Source of the DNA: a virus
Reading direction: 5' to 3' (one strand)
IMG/VR virus record: IMGVR_UViG_3300044302_004889
Coordinates: 1 to 20,048 of that record
DNA: 20,048 bases
Shown here: positions 1 through 7,140 of the stretch, piece by piece
Numbering within the stretch: the first letter of the stretch is position 1
Layout: the number at the start of each line of letters is the position of its first letter
Translations under genes and position numbers: made by a program
The notes under the pieces: model-generated
The model's input: only the letters and a program-made list of their open reading frames with translations
What the model was told of the DNA's origin: nothing
Databases searched by the model: none

Positions 1-2045
1 AGTCCTGAAACGTAAATTCTTCCATAAAATTCTGGTCTTAACATTTTCTTAGCATAACGAGTTAATAAACCTTTTCTTGGAGTGAAGGTTGTTGGATCGT
101 ATACTAGAGGAGTCATGATAAGTGGAATGTATGGAGAGAATACAGCACCCGCTTCTAAGAACTGACCACCTCTGTATCCTAATAGGATAGTGTTGTCAGT
201 CATGTATGGGTTTTTGTAAACTTGGTATCTACCATTCATTGAACCAGCTTTCTGTACACCAAATGCATAGCTCATTTTAGCAGCATCACCATCTGAGTTA
301 CTAGCAAATCCTGGAATAGATTCGATAATAGTAGCTACAGTTGGAGAACATACCATAAAGTTAGCACCACCTCTAAGAGTTCTTTGGTGAATAATGTTAC
401 TTAACTTTTGAACTTTAGTTCCTAAAGTTTGGAACCATTGTCCTTGAGAATTAAAGAATCCTAATGCAGTTCCAGCACCTGCAGCACTAATATTTTGGTT
501 ATTAATAGCACTCCAGTACTCATCACCAGCACCAGCATCTTCGATTAACATTGCAAGAATTTCTTGGTCTATTTCTACTGAAATATACTCACTCATAATT
601 GAAGTTAATTCAGCTTCTGCATCTAAAGAATGGTAAGCGTTTAAATCTTGAGCGAACTCAGGAGTCCAAACAGCTTTCAATTTCTTAGTTTTAGCAACGA
701 TAGCTTCACTTCTCATTTGAACATTGATTTCTGGAATTGCGATTGGAGCATTTGCAGCATTCGCACCAGTATCCATTTGTTCAAAATCACCTCTGTTATT
801 ATCAGTAGGTTGTAGAGTTTGTAAAACAGTACCTGCAGCATCACCAGCAACAACTGATCCTGATACTACGAAGAAAGAAATGATTGAATCAGCACCTCTA
901 ACATCAGCAGCAACAGCAGCACCTAAAGTAAGTACCATTGCTACAGCAGCACCAACACCGTTAGTACAGTTTGGTCTAGAAGCAACTGAGAAAGTTACTG
1001 TATCACCAGCAACATATCCTGAACCTGGGTTGTTAACTACCACATCAGTAGTAGCACCACCAACAGGACCTGAAAAGTCAACTGTTAAACCAACACCCGC
1101 AGCAGAAGTTGTAGCTGTAGGAGCAACGTTTAAATCTGAAGCACCTGCTACAGAAGCAGAGTCAGTAGTAACATCACCCGCTGGTACAGCAGAAACTGCA
1201 GCAACTGGAGCTGGGAAATAACCACCTGAACTTAAAGCTGTAAATGCAGGATATTGTCTTGATCCATCAGCAGGAGTATTTGTAAAACTTGCTAAATAGA
1301 ATCCTTCAATAGCTGTTGCATCATAAGTAGCAGCTAAGTTAGTAGCTAACATATTTACTTTACTTACATTAGTTACAGTACTGTTATCAGCACCTACACC
1401 TGATGTAGTAAAAGCAAAAGCAGAATCAGCATGCATATCTCTGTAGAAATCAGCAGCACCAACGTTATAAGTAGTAACTGCAACAGCACCTGAAATTAAG
1501 TTTTGCGTTGAGTATCCAAATCTACCAGCTCCATAAAGACCACCTGCAGCAGCGTTACCGAAGCCACTAGTGTTTGTTGGAGTTGCATCTGGAGAAGCTG
1601 TACCATATAAAGATTGTCCAATTGTAAATGGATTTTTCTCTGCATTAGCAGCAGCTTGTGGAGAGTTAACTTGCGTTCCTCCGTATTGGAAGTCTAGATA
1701 AAATACTAGACCAGAAGGTAAGTTCATTGGTTGAACCGAAACAAATTCTTTTGCAGCGATTTGTCCAAATACTTTTCTTACCAATGGTAAAGCAACACCA
1801 GCCCATTGACCTGCAGGACCTGTACCAGCAGTCATAGTTGCTGATCCACCACCTGTTTGAGTGTTCTCTGTTACCAATTGTTTAGCTTGGTTTTCTAAGA
1901 TCATAGACATATTGTTTTTGTCTTGCTCAGAATCCATGCCCTCAAGTAAGCCTGTTTTAGCCCACTTGGACGCTAATCTTGCAGCATCACTTTGTAGTGA
2001 TTTATACGTGTTAGCGCTTTCTAAAAGTGAATTTAATTGTGACAT
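1..2045 (-). CDS. gp23: Major capsid protein gp23 (3' end cut by window edge)
   Basis: This is the T4-type major capsid protein, which forms the hexamers of the head shell. It translates from the ATG at 2045 for 681 codons with no stop before the window edge, so only the last few residues are missing. The C-terminal half is classic gp23: VAKTKKLKAVWTPEFAQDL near residue 450, then YHSLDAEAELTSIMSEYIS, and finally KKMLRPEFYGRIYVSG at the edge. The N-terminal part contains GQWAGVALPLVRKVF and SVQPMNLPSGLVFYLDFQYG. Known gp23 proteins are cut by gp21 near residue 65; here LVTE-N at 57-61 aligns with the T4 site. At 681+ residues it is much longer than T4 gp23 (521). The extra length lies in an Ala/Gly/Thr/Val-rich stretch at about 185-435 that holds NNPGSGYVAGDTVTF. 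Codons are richer in C-ending forms than in neighbouring genes, as expected for a very highly expressed protein. Confidence 0.97.
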   Translation of the reverse strand, partial: MSQLNSLLESANTYKSLQSDAARLASKWAKTGLLEGMDSEQDKNNMSMILENQAKQLVTENTQTGGGSATMTAGTGPAGQWAGVALPLVRKVFGQIAAKEFVSVQPMNLPSGLVFYLDFQYGGTQVNSPQAAANAEKNPFTIGQSLYGTASPDATPTNTSGFGNAAAGGLYGAGRFGYSTQNLISGAVAVTTYNVGAADFYRDMHADSAFAFTTSGVGADNSTVTNVSKVNMLATNLAATYDATAIEGFYLASFTNTPADGSRQYPAFTALSSGGYFPAPVAAVSAVPAGDVTTDSASVAGASDLNVAPTATTSAAGVGLTVDFSGPVGGATTDVVVNNPGSGYVAGDTVTFSVASRPNCTNGVGAAVAMVLTLGAAVAADVRGADSIISFFVVSGSVVAGDAAGTVLQTLQPTDNNRGDFEQMDTGANAANAPIAIPEINVQMRSEAIVAKTKKLKAVWTPEFAQDLNAYHSLDAEAELTSIMSEYISVEIDQEILAMLIEDAGAGDEYWSAINNQNISAAGAGTALGFFNSQGQWFQTLGTKVQKLSNIIHQRTLRGGANFMVCSPTVATIIESIPGFASNSDGDAAKMSYAFGVQKAGSMNGRYQVYKNPYMTDNTILLGYRGGQFLEAGAVFSPYIPLIMTPLVYDPTTFTPRKGLLTRYAKKMLRPEFYGRIYVSG

Positions 2046-2080
2046 TTTTTCAAATTTTTAAAGTCGTTAATAATTAATTT

Positions 2081-3253
2081 TTATCCTTTGATGATACCAG
2101 CTAATTTCTGGAATCTCATCACCATCTCATTTGATTCTACAATAGGTTTTTTACTTGGAGCTTTTGGAGTAGAAATGGATTTAGAAGCTCTACCTAAATT
2201 TTCATTTATGTGTTTTGCTTTAGATTTGAATCCTGTACTTACAGTTTCAAATACTAATTTTGCTTCTTTTACATTACTAGCTTTATCAAATGCTTCTAGT
2301 ACTTTTACCTTTTGAGTTTCATTTAAGTTTTTAGATTTGAAGATTTTATTAGTATAAAGTAATTTTGCATTAAGTAAATTGATTTCATTTAATTCTTTTC
2401 TTAAAGTCTCAACAGTAGCATAAGCTTCTTTTAATTCTTCATCTTTTTCTTTATTTTCATCAATTTCTTTTTTAGCATCTGCTTTAGCGTCTTTGATACC
2501 ATCTTTGTATCCTTCTTCTTCAGCATCTGTTCTTGCATCTTCTGCTATGTCAACCGAAGTTTCCATATCATCTTCTACTTCTATTTCACCTTCTTCATCT
2601 ACGTCCACGTCAACGTCATCTTCAAAGTTATCACCAGCTTCAATTTCGCCAGCTCCTACCATATCTTCGATTACGTCTTCTATGAACTTTTTAAGATCTT
2701 CTTCAGACATATCTTCAAGGTCGATTTCTTCGTCCTCGTCTTCCATGTCTTCTTTCTCGTCTTTTTCACCATCAAGGTAGCCTTCTTCCTCGGCATCTGT
2801 ACGTTCGTCCTCTTTCAAGTCCTCTTTTTCGTCTTTCATACCGTCTTTGTAGCCTTCCTCTTCAGCGTCTGTACGAGCATCTTCTTTAAGTTCTGTTTCT
2901 AATTCAGCTAAAATTTCATCTAGATCAGAGTCATCTTCTTTAAGTTTTCGCATTTTTTCAGTTTCGGTCTCAGCTTTGTTATCATACTTTCGATCGTCAC
3001 CTTCTGCTTTTTCTTTTTTAGTCATGTACTCTTTTCCTTCATCCATTTTATCCTCATCAGATTTTTTTGCTTCGTCTACTTTATCATTTGCTTCATCCAT
3101 TTCTTCTTTTTCCATTTCTTCTAACTTTGCAGCTAGCATGGATTTGATTTGTGGTTGAAAAGCTTCTTCTAAAGCAAGCTTAGCATTTGCAATGGCTGAT
3201 TCTTTTACAGTCTTTGCATCGGCAATAGCCTCTTTTAAAAAGTTTCTGTTCAT
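2081..3253 (-). CDS. gp22: Prohead core scaffold protein gp22-like
   Basis: This is the probable internal scaffold on which the gp23 shell assembles, to be degraded later by gp21. It lies exactly between protease and capsid genes, as gene 22 does in T4. The 390-residue product is extremely charged and mostly helical. The N-terminus (MNRNFLKEAIADAKTVKE) resembles the T4 gp22 start, with a protease-like site at I10-A11-D12/A13. The middle (about 100-260) is acidic and carries three copies of RTDAEEEGYxDGxKDxK. The C-terminal third is the most family-like: LLNAKLLYTNKIFKSKNL at about 293-310, then KVKVLEAFDKASNVKEAKLVFET. T4 gp22 is about 270 residues, so this one is enlarged mainly by the acidic repeat region. 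A rare AGGA lies just before the ATG. The name rests on position plus composition and the C-terminal motif, not on an alignment. Confidence 0.87.
   Translation of the reverse strand: MNRNFLKEAIADAKTVKESAIANAKLALEEAFQPQIKSMLAAKLEEMEKEEMDEANDKVDEAKKSDEDKMDEGKEYMTKKEKAEGDDRKYDNKAETETEKMRKLKEDDSDLDEILAELETELKEDARTDAEEEGYKDGMKDEKEDLKEDERTDAEEEGYLDGEKDEKEDMEDEDEEIDLEDMSEEDLKKFIEDVIEDMVGAGEIEAGDNFEDDVDVDVDEEGEIEVEDDMETSVDIAEDARTDAEEEGYKDGIKDAKADAKKEIDENKEKDEELKEAYATVETLRKELNEINLLNAKLLYTNKIFKSKNLNETQKVKVLEAFDKASNVKEAKLVFETVSTGFKSKAKHINENLGRASKSISTPKAPSKKPIVESNEMVMRFQKLAGIIKG
2483..2875 (-). repeat. Three-copy acidic repeat inside scaffold gene
   Basis: Three copies of a 17-residue unit, RTDAEEEGYxDGxKDxK, are encoded at 2825-2875, 2753-2803 and 2483-2533. 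The first two are 24 residues apart, giving a near-perfect tandem; the third lies about 90 residues further on, after a very acidic D/E block. The amino-acid match is tighter than the codon match: synonymous changes separate the copies, which suggests an old duplication under selection rather than a recent slippage product. Confidence 0.85.
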
Positions 3254-3324
3254 TTTCCTAAATTTTTGTTGGAAGTACGATTATTAAGAATCGTAATAAG
3301 AATTAATAATTGTTCTAATGTCAT
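3250..3324 (-). CDS. Possible 24-residue leader ORF before scaffold gene
   Basis: A short ORF starts at ATG 3324 (MTLEQLLILITILNNRTSNK, then NLGK) and stops with a TGA that overlaps the gp22 start codon as ATGA. That arrangement would allow translational coupling to the scaffold gene. The start codon lies in the second arm of a 7-bp inverted repeat (3318-3338), and a promoter-like stretch ends about 21 nt upstream. No family is recognised. With 24 codons in AT-rich DNA it may be chance, so confidence is low. Confidence 0.25.
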   Translation of the reverse strand: MTLEQLLILITILNNRTSNKNLGK

Positions 3325-3338
3325 ATCAGAAATGACAT
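3318..3338. repeat. 7-bp inverted repeat upstream of scaffold gene
   Basis: ATGTCAT at 3318-3324 and ATGACAT at 3332-3338 are perfect reverse complements separated by 7 bases. The element sits in the 182-bp gap between the protease and scaffold genes. It could be an operator or a weak RNA hairpin in the gp22 leader. No binding protein is identifiable, and the stem is short and AT-rich. Confidence 0.35.
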
Positions 3339-3342
3339 ATTA

Positions 3343-3363
3343 TGTTTATACGTATATGAATAT
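3343..3363 (-). promoter_or_regulatory. Candidate late promoter for scaffold/capsid unit
   Basis: The coding strand holds TATAAACA (3350-3343), one base away from the T4 late promoter TATAAATA. It is preceded by ATATTCATATACG. It lies just downstream of a probable terminator and upstream of gp22, where a separate promoter for the highly expressed scaffold and capsid genes would be expected. A related string, ATATTCACGTAATAAA, follows the other terminator in the window (14392-14407). AT-rich DNA makes such matches easy, so this is tentative. Confidence 0.3.
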
Positions 3364-3365
3364 TC

Positions 3366-3409
3366 TTAAAAAGTAAAGGAAAAGCGCCTCTTAATTAAAA
3401 GAAAGCGCT
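3366..3409 (-). terminator. Probable weak terminator after protease gene
   Basis: On the minus strand, AGCGC (3409-3405) pairs with GCGCT (3387-3383). Inside it a second stem, CTTTT with AAGAG, closes an AATT loop, leaving a 3-nt bulge on one side. Two T-rich runs (TTTT, then TTTACTTTTT) follow. It ends about 30 nt after the gp21 stop codon, so it would stop or attenuate transcription from the portal-protease block. The long bulged stem makes it less certain than the one at 14411. Confidence 0.42.
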
Positions 3410-3435
3410 AATCCAGGGTTCACAGGGTAAAACTG

Positions 3436-4044
3436 TTATATTATAGGGCATGTACCATTTGCACAAAGTATTTCTGTTATTATAGAATTTACTTTAGTAT
3501 ATGGATTTTCTTTAGGAATTTCAATTCCTTCTTTTACTAAATGCATAAATGAATCTGGGTTAGAAGGTGTGGATACAAAATCCCAACATAATAATTCAAA
3601 ATCATCTTGTACTTCTTGTACTTCACCCATTGGCTTTAAACTTCCCATACCTCTAGAAGATACACCAACTGTAATTCCACTTTCGATTAATGCTTTTAAT
3701 ATATTTCCTGCTGGTGTTGGTAATAATTCTATTTTTCCTACTACATTATCACCATCCCACCACATATCTTTTATATTATGTGATACATTTTTTAAATTTA
3801 TTATTGTATCATCAGGGTGATCTAATTCACCTAATGCTCTATTTTCATCAACTAATGTTTTGTACTTGTCGATTTCTCTTTCCCATAAATCTTTTGAATA
3901 ATACCTACCATTACCATTTTTTACTTCAGCAGTAGCTAATATTCCCTCAACTAAAGGATTTCCCGATTCTGAAATTTTCTTTTCAGTTAGAGATTTTGGC
4001 ATGGCCGCGAACAGCCTTGTTTCGACTAGTACTTGTTTATCCAT
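3436..4044 (-). CDS. gp21: Prohead core protease gp21
   Basis: This serine protease sits in the prohead core, matures the capsid by cutting gp23 and internal proteins, and digests the scaffold before DNA entry. The 202-residue product has the family layout: NGRYYSKDLWEREIDKY at about 45-61, the catalytic-His segment GELDHP (H76), GVSSRG (S129/S130, nucleophile region) and LLCWDFVSTPSNP (D155). The length matches T4 gp21 (about 212). It lies directly before scaffold and capsid genes, as in T4. The start at 4044 follows an A-rich, SD-less leader seven bases after the preceding stop. Which of the two serines is catalytic cannot be settled without an alignment. Confidence 0.94.
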   Translation of the reverse strand: MDKQVLVETRLFAAMPKSLTEKKISESGNPLVEGILATAEVKNGNGRYYSKDLWEREIDKYKTLVDENRALGELDHPDDTIINLKNVSHNIKDMWWDGDNVVGKIELLPTPAGNILKALIESGITVGVSSRGMGSLKPMGEVQEVQDDFELLCWDFVSTPSNPDSFMHLVKEGIEIPKENPYTKVNSIITEILCANGTCPII

Positions 4045-4051
4045 GTTTGTA

Positions 4052-5224
4052 TTAATTGATTCCGTTAGAATTTAAATTTGAACCTTCATTTGAATTGTCA
4101 TTTGAGTTTTCATTTGACTCTTGATTTGTTTGCTCTTCAAATGTAGTTTTTGATTGACCTACTTTTCTTGGTACCCAATCTTGACCAGATCCATTATTTT
4201 CTTTCCATTTAGTAGAATCCATTTCATCTACTTGTTGTTTATATTTTTTACCACACATTTTTTCATAAAGTTTTTCCATTTTAGCTTTTCTTTTTTCTAA
4301 AATTTTAACTTCTTTTTGTATAGCTTTAATTTTTGATTTATCAAGTAATTCTGCTAAATCATTATCTTCATTTACTAAATTTATTCTTGCTGATTTTGAT
4401 GCTATTACTTCACTTACAGCATTAATTTTAGCTTCCATAGCTACTATTTGTGCTTGTTTATCAATTTCAGCTAATTTAGTTTCAATAGTTTCTTTTTTTA
4501 CTTTTTTAGCTCTTTTTGGTTTTTCACCTAATGGTCCGTTTTCTACTAAATTTACTAATGATATCATTTTATTTTCTTTTAATTTTACTTTTTCCATTTG
4601 GTCAGATTTACTTGCTCTAATACCAGGCCAGTCATCTGTGTATCCTACTTTATCTATACCAAACATAGCATTTTTAACATAATACAAAGGATCAGCACTT
4701 AAATTTTTAGCTACTAATTTTTGTGCTTTTTCTATAGCTTCTCCTAAATCAGCATCAGAAACTGTTTCTCTAACTTTATCCATTTCAAATTTAACACCTA
4801 ATCTAAATTCTTCACCATTTAAATTATCCCAATTTTTTTTATCTTTATAATCAAATCCTTTTGTTTCTAAATCAACTACATCTTTATTAGGTTTTTTAAC
4901 ATCTGCTTTAATTGCTTCATCTTTTTTAGCAGCATCAGATAATGGACCTTCAACACCTGATAATGATTTTGATTCTTCTTTAATAAGATTCATATTATCA
5001 TCAAATATTTTAAACCAATCTGGTTTTTTAAGTGAATCAGTTACTACACCAGCAATGTTTTCAGATAATACTGATCTGTTTAATAGTATTTCTTCTGCTT
5101 GATTAAATGTAGCAGAATTAACTATCATATGTGGATAGCTTCTTTTAACCTCTTTAAGAAAAAGTTCTTTACTACCTTTTCCTTTTTTTATTTGGTTATA
5201 TTGTTCTTGTATTGTTTTTGCCAT
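4052..5224 (-). CDS. Conserved head-region protein, unknown function, Asn/Ser-rich tail
   Basis: This 390-residue soluble protein lies in the portal-to-protease interval, where T4 has its small core proteins gp67 and gp68. The N-terminal part reads YNQIKKGKGSKELFLKEVKR and VNSATFNQAEEIL, a pattern I recall from uncharacterised proteins of marine T4-like phages. Residues about 235-335 are Lys/Glu-rich and probably coiled coil. A Trp-containing segment (GQDWVPRKVGQSKTTFEE) follows, and the last 24 residues are almost entirely Asn, Ser and Glu with repeated SN pairs. It starts one base after the preceding stop and ends seven bases before gp21, so it is co-transcribed with head genes. A prohead core or minor scaffold role is inferred from position only. 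Confidence 0.8.
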   Translation of the reverse strand: MAKTIQEQYNQIKKGKGSKELFLKEVKRSYPHMIVNSATFNQAEEILLNRSVLSENIAGVVTDSLKKPDWFKIFDDNMNLIKEESKSLSGVEGPLSDAAKKDEAIKADVKKPNKDVVDLETKGFDYKDKKNWDNLNGEEFRLGVKFEMDKVRETVSDADLGEAIEKAQKLVAKNLSADPLYYVKNAMFGIDKVGYTDDWPGIRASKSDQMEKVKLKENKMISLVNLVENGPLGEKPKRAKKVKKETIETKLAEIDKQAQIVAMEAKINAVSEVIASKSARINLVNEDNDLAELLDKSKIKAIQKEVKILEKRKAKMEKLYEKMCGKKYKQQVDEMDSTKWKENNGSGQDWVPRKVGQSKTTFEEQTNQESNENSNDNSNEGSNLNSNGIN

Positions 5225-5225
5225 T

Positions 5226-5642
5226 TTATTTTGCTTTTAATAAGTCTTTAATATCTTTTATATAGTCCAAAACTAAATCAGTTGGTTTAAGTACTGAAAA
5301 TGATGAAGGATTATCATTATAATAATCACTTGTTTCATTTTTAGCATTACTCAACATCTTATAAATATCATTAAGTTCCTGTTCAATTGAATCAAATGCT
5401 GCTATTCTTTCTTTTTGAAAGGATTTTGCATCTTCAAATAAATTAACAACATCTAATTTTGAGCCTTTTTGTACATAATTTCCCTTTTTATCTTTAGGAA
5501 CTAACTTGTACCCAAATTCACTAGTATATGTACTATTATCAACCCCATCTTTTCCTGCTTTAGGTCCTGGTCCTAATGTTGCTCCAGGATCTTTACTTTC
5601 ATTTATTGAAAGTGATGATACAACTCCAGATGGTGTTTTCAT
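5226..5642 (-). CDS. Hypothetical head-region protein
   Basis: This 138-residue product is not recognised. The first half is Gly/Lys/Asp-rich and low in predicted structure, including GATLGPGPKAGKDGVDNS and GYKLVPKDKKGNYV. The second half (about 65-135) is helical, with EDAKSFQKERIAAFDSIEQ and a C-terminal LDYIKDIKDLLK. Its ATG overlaps the upstream stop as ATGA, and its own stop is one base from the next start, so translation is probably coupled across three genes. There is no signal peptide or membrane segment. A core-assembly role is inferred from location alone. Confidence 0.72.
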   Translation of the reverse strand: MKTPSGVVSSLSINESKDPGATLGPGPKAGKDGVDNSTYTSEFGYKLVPKDKKGNYVQKGSKLDVVNLFEDAKSFQKERIAAFDSIEQELNDIYKMLSNAKNETSDYYNDNPSSFSVLKPTDLVLDYIKDIKDLLKAK

Positions 5643-6259
5643 TTTTCTAGTTTTTTTTTTCTTTTAAATGCATATGGGGTTGCATATGTCATTCCTGTAC
5701 CTGGTGTAAATGAAGCTGTACCTCCTCCTGTTGAAGAGATTTCATCTAAACCACCCCCGGCTCCACCACCTTTTAAACCTCCTGATCTTACTATTATTTC
5801 ATATTCTTCAGGATAATTTTTTCTTAAATGTGTTCTATATTCATTAAATACATCATCCAATTTATCAAATATACCTTTAATTTTTTCATCACCCTGTACA
5901 TCTTTATTTTGTTTGATGAATTTAATATCATCTCTCATTTTAGTAAACCCTTTAAATATTTTTGAAAAGTTTGGTAATCTATATTGATTTGATACTGATC
6001 TAGTTCCTGTATTTACTTCCCCACCATAATCTGGTTCTAATTTTTCCCAATATGTTGAGAAATTATTTGTAAAATAACTTCCTTTTGGAATTGGACCATA
6101 TTTTTTTTCTATCTTTTTTAAAAATGATTCTGGTATTCTTTTATCATCTACATATATAATACCTTCAGCCCAATCTTCTGGTTTAGGTTCATCTCTTGAT
6201 GCTTCTGGCTTAGGATCAATAAATTCTACTTCTGATATTTTTTTATTAAATTTATCCAT
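5639..6259 (-). CDS. Hypothetical head-region protein with Gly-rich C-terminus
   Basis: This 206-residue product is not assigned to a family. A Pro/Glu/Asp-rich N-terminus (FIDPKPEASRDEPKPEDW) is followed by a mixed region with KKYGPIPKGSYFTNNFSTYW, then a helical stretch (about 95-150) and a Gly-rich linker (GGLKGGGAGGGLDE). The end is basic: GTGMTYATPYAFKRKKK. I recall similar TPYAFKRK-type tails in unknown proteins near portals of marine T4-like phages. The N-terminus MDKFNKKISEVEF partly resembles the targeting-like peptides at 16172 and 16452, but lacks Ala or Gly after the Glu. The start overlaps the previous gene by 8 bases and the stop overlaps the next start by 4. Confidence 0.75.
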   Translation of the reverse strand: MDKFNKKISEVEFIDPKPEASRDEPKPEDWAEGIIYVDDKRIPESFLKKIEKKYGPIPKGSYFTNNFSTYWEKLEPDYGGEVNTGTRSVSNQYRLPNFSKIFKGFTKMRDDIKFIKQNKDVQGDEKIKGIFDKLDDVFNEYRTHLRKNYPEEYEIIVRSGGLKGGGAGGGLDEISSTGGGTASFTPGTGMTYATPYAFKRKKKLEK

Positions 6260-7112
6260 TTGCTGTTGTTAATTCTTCTAATAATGAATGATATTGTAAT
6301 AAATCAACTAGATGATTATTTTTAACTGTTGTTCTTTTATTTAATTCTAAAATTAATTTATCAACTTCTTGTAATTTAATTTTTGTTGTTTTATCTTTTA
6401 CTTTTTTAATTTGAGTTTTTAAAGATGATTTAATTCCTGCAACTTCAGAATTATAAAATTCCTTTAATAAAGGGCCATTATCAGCTGAATTAATAAACTG
6501 TTTCAATATGGATTTTTGTTTTGTATTTAATTCATCATATTTAGTATTAAAATTTTCAAGTAAAACATGATAAGTTAATTGACGTAAGTCTTTGTCATAT
6601 GATTTAAATTCTTCTAATACTGTATTTTTTACTTTTACTTTATCTACATGTTTAGTAGTAATATGCTCTAATATTGTTATTTTATTATCTATTACTTGTT
6701 GTGGATTAGTATTCTTAGGAGAATTATATATTTCTAATAAAGTATAAAAAGAAGCTCGTGCTTTATAATCAGATAATTTAGTTTTAAATAAATCTTCAAC
6801 ATCATAGTGAGATTTTAGTTCTTTAATTAAATTATATTTTTCATTTCTTAATTTTCTTCTATTAAGTTTTTTAGATTGTTCTAGGATAGTATCTAAAATT
6901 ATATTTGCTTTACCTTCTGTTAGGTTTTTATTTTTAAATGCAGTTTCATATAATTTGTACTCTCTTCCTAATTCTGTATTTACAAAATATTCTTTGATTA
7001 TCTTTATCGCTGGAGAGGTTACCCCAGATAATGTGTCACCAGTAATTTTCTTTACTAGAATCTCGAAAAGAATACCGGTATTTTTAAATTTTGAGTGTTT
7101 TATATACATCAA
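6252..7112 (-). CDS. Conserved head-region protein downstream of portal, unknown function
   Basis: This 286-residue, Lys-rich, almost wholly helical soluble protein begins MMYIKHSKFKNTGILFEILV. I recall SKFKNTGLLFELL-type starts in uncharacterised proteins of many marine T4-like phages, always near gene 20 or 21. Other segments are TSPAIKIIKEYF, YNLIKELKSHYDVEDLFKTK and LLQYHSLLEELTTA at the end. It occupies the slot of T4 genes 67/68 but is longer than either and shows no obvious similarity to them. The adjacent second codon is also ATG, so the start could be three bases later. A TATTTATA motif lies 13 nt upstream. Its stop overlaps the next gene. Confidence 0.82.
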   Translation of the reverse strand: MMYIKHSKFKNTGILFEILVKKITGDTLSGVTSPAIKIIKEYFVNTELGREYKLYETAFKNKNLTEGKANIILDTILEQSKKLNRRKLRNEKYNLIKELKSHYDVEDLFKTKLSDYKARASFYTLLEIYNSPKNTNPQQVIDNKITILEHITTKHVDKVKVKNTVLEEFKSYDKDLRQLTYHVLLENFNTKYDELNTKQKSILKQFINSADNGPLLKEFYNSEVAGIKSSLKTQIKKVKDKTTKIKLQEVDKLILELNKRTTVKNNHLVDLLQYHSLLEELTTANG

Positions 7113-7124
7113 TATTTATTTTAG

Positions 7125-7132
7125 TATAAATA
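7125..7132 (-). promoter_or_regulatory. TATTTATA motif upstream of 286-residue head gene
   Basis: The coding strand reads TTTTAATATATTTATACTAA in the 28-bp gap between the portal stop and the next ATG (7112), 13 nt from it. The core TATTTATA is shared exactly with sites at 9067, 11816 and 16558, each just upstream of a start codon. It may be a late promoter element or a leader signal for SD-less initiation. A second AT-rich palindromic string, AATAAATATT, lies between it and the ATG. Confidence 0.45.
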
Positions 7133-7140
7133 TATTAAAA

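Noticed and set aside
724-1221. 165-codon plus-strand open frame rich in Ala, Thr and Pro
   Set aside because: It lies antisense to the capsid gene within its Ala/Thr/Gly-rich insertion; the composition is a mirror of that codon use, and the capsid frame is certain.
2493-2780. Ser-rich plus-strand open frame
   Set aside because: It is antisense to the Asp/Glu-rich scaffold region; GA-rich codons read backwards give Ser codons.
3383-3408. AAAGCGC direct repeat as an attachment or integration site
   Set aside because: Seven bases, no integrase or tRNA nearby; the two copies are better explained as arms of the terminator hairpin.
7125-7132. TATAAATA read on the plus strand as a T4-type late promoter
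   Set aside because: No plus-strand gene follows any of the four copies; the sites are meaningful, if at all, for the minus-strand genes.
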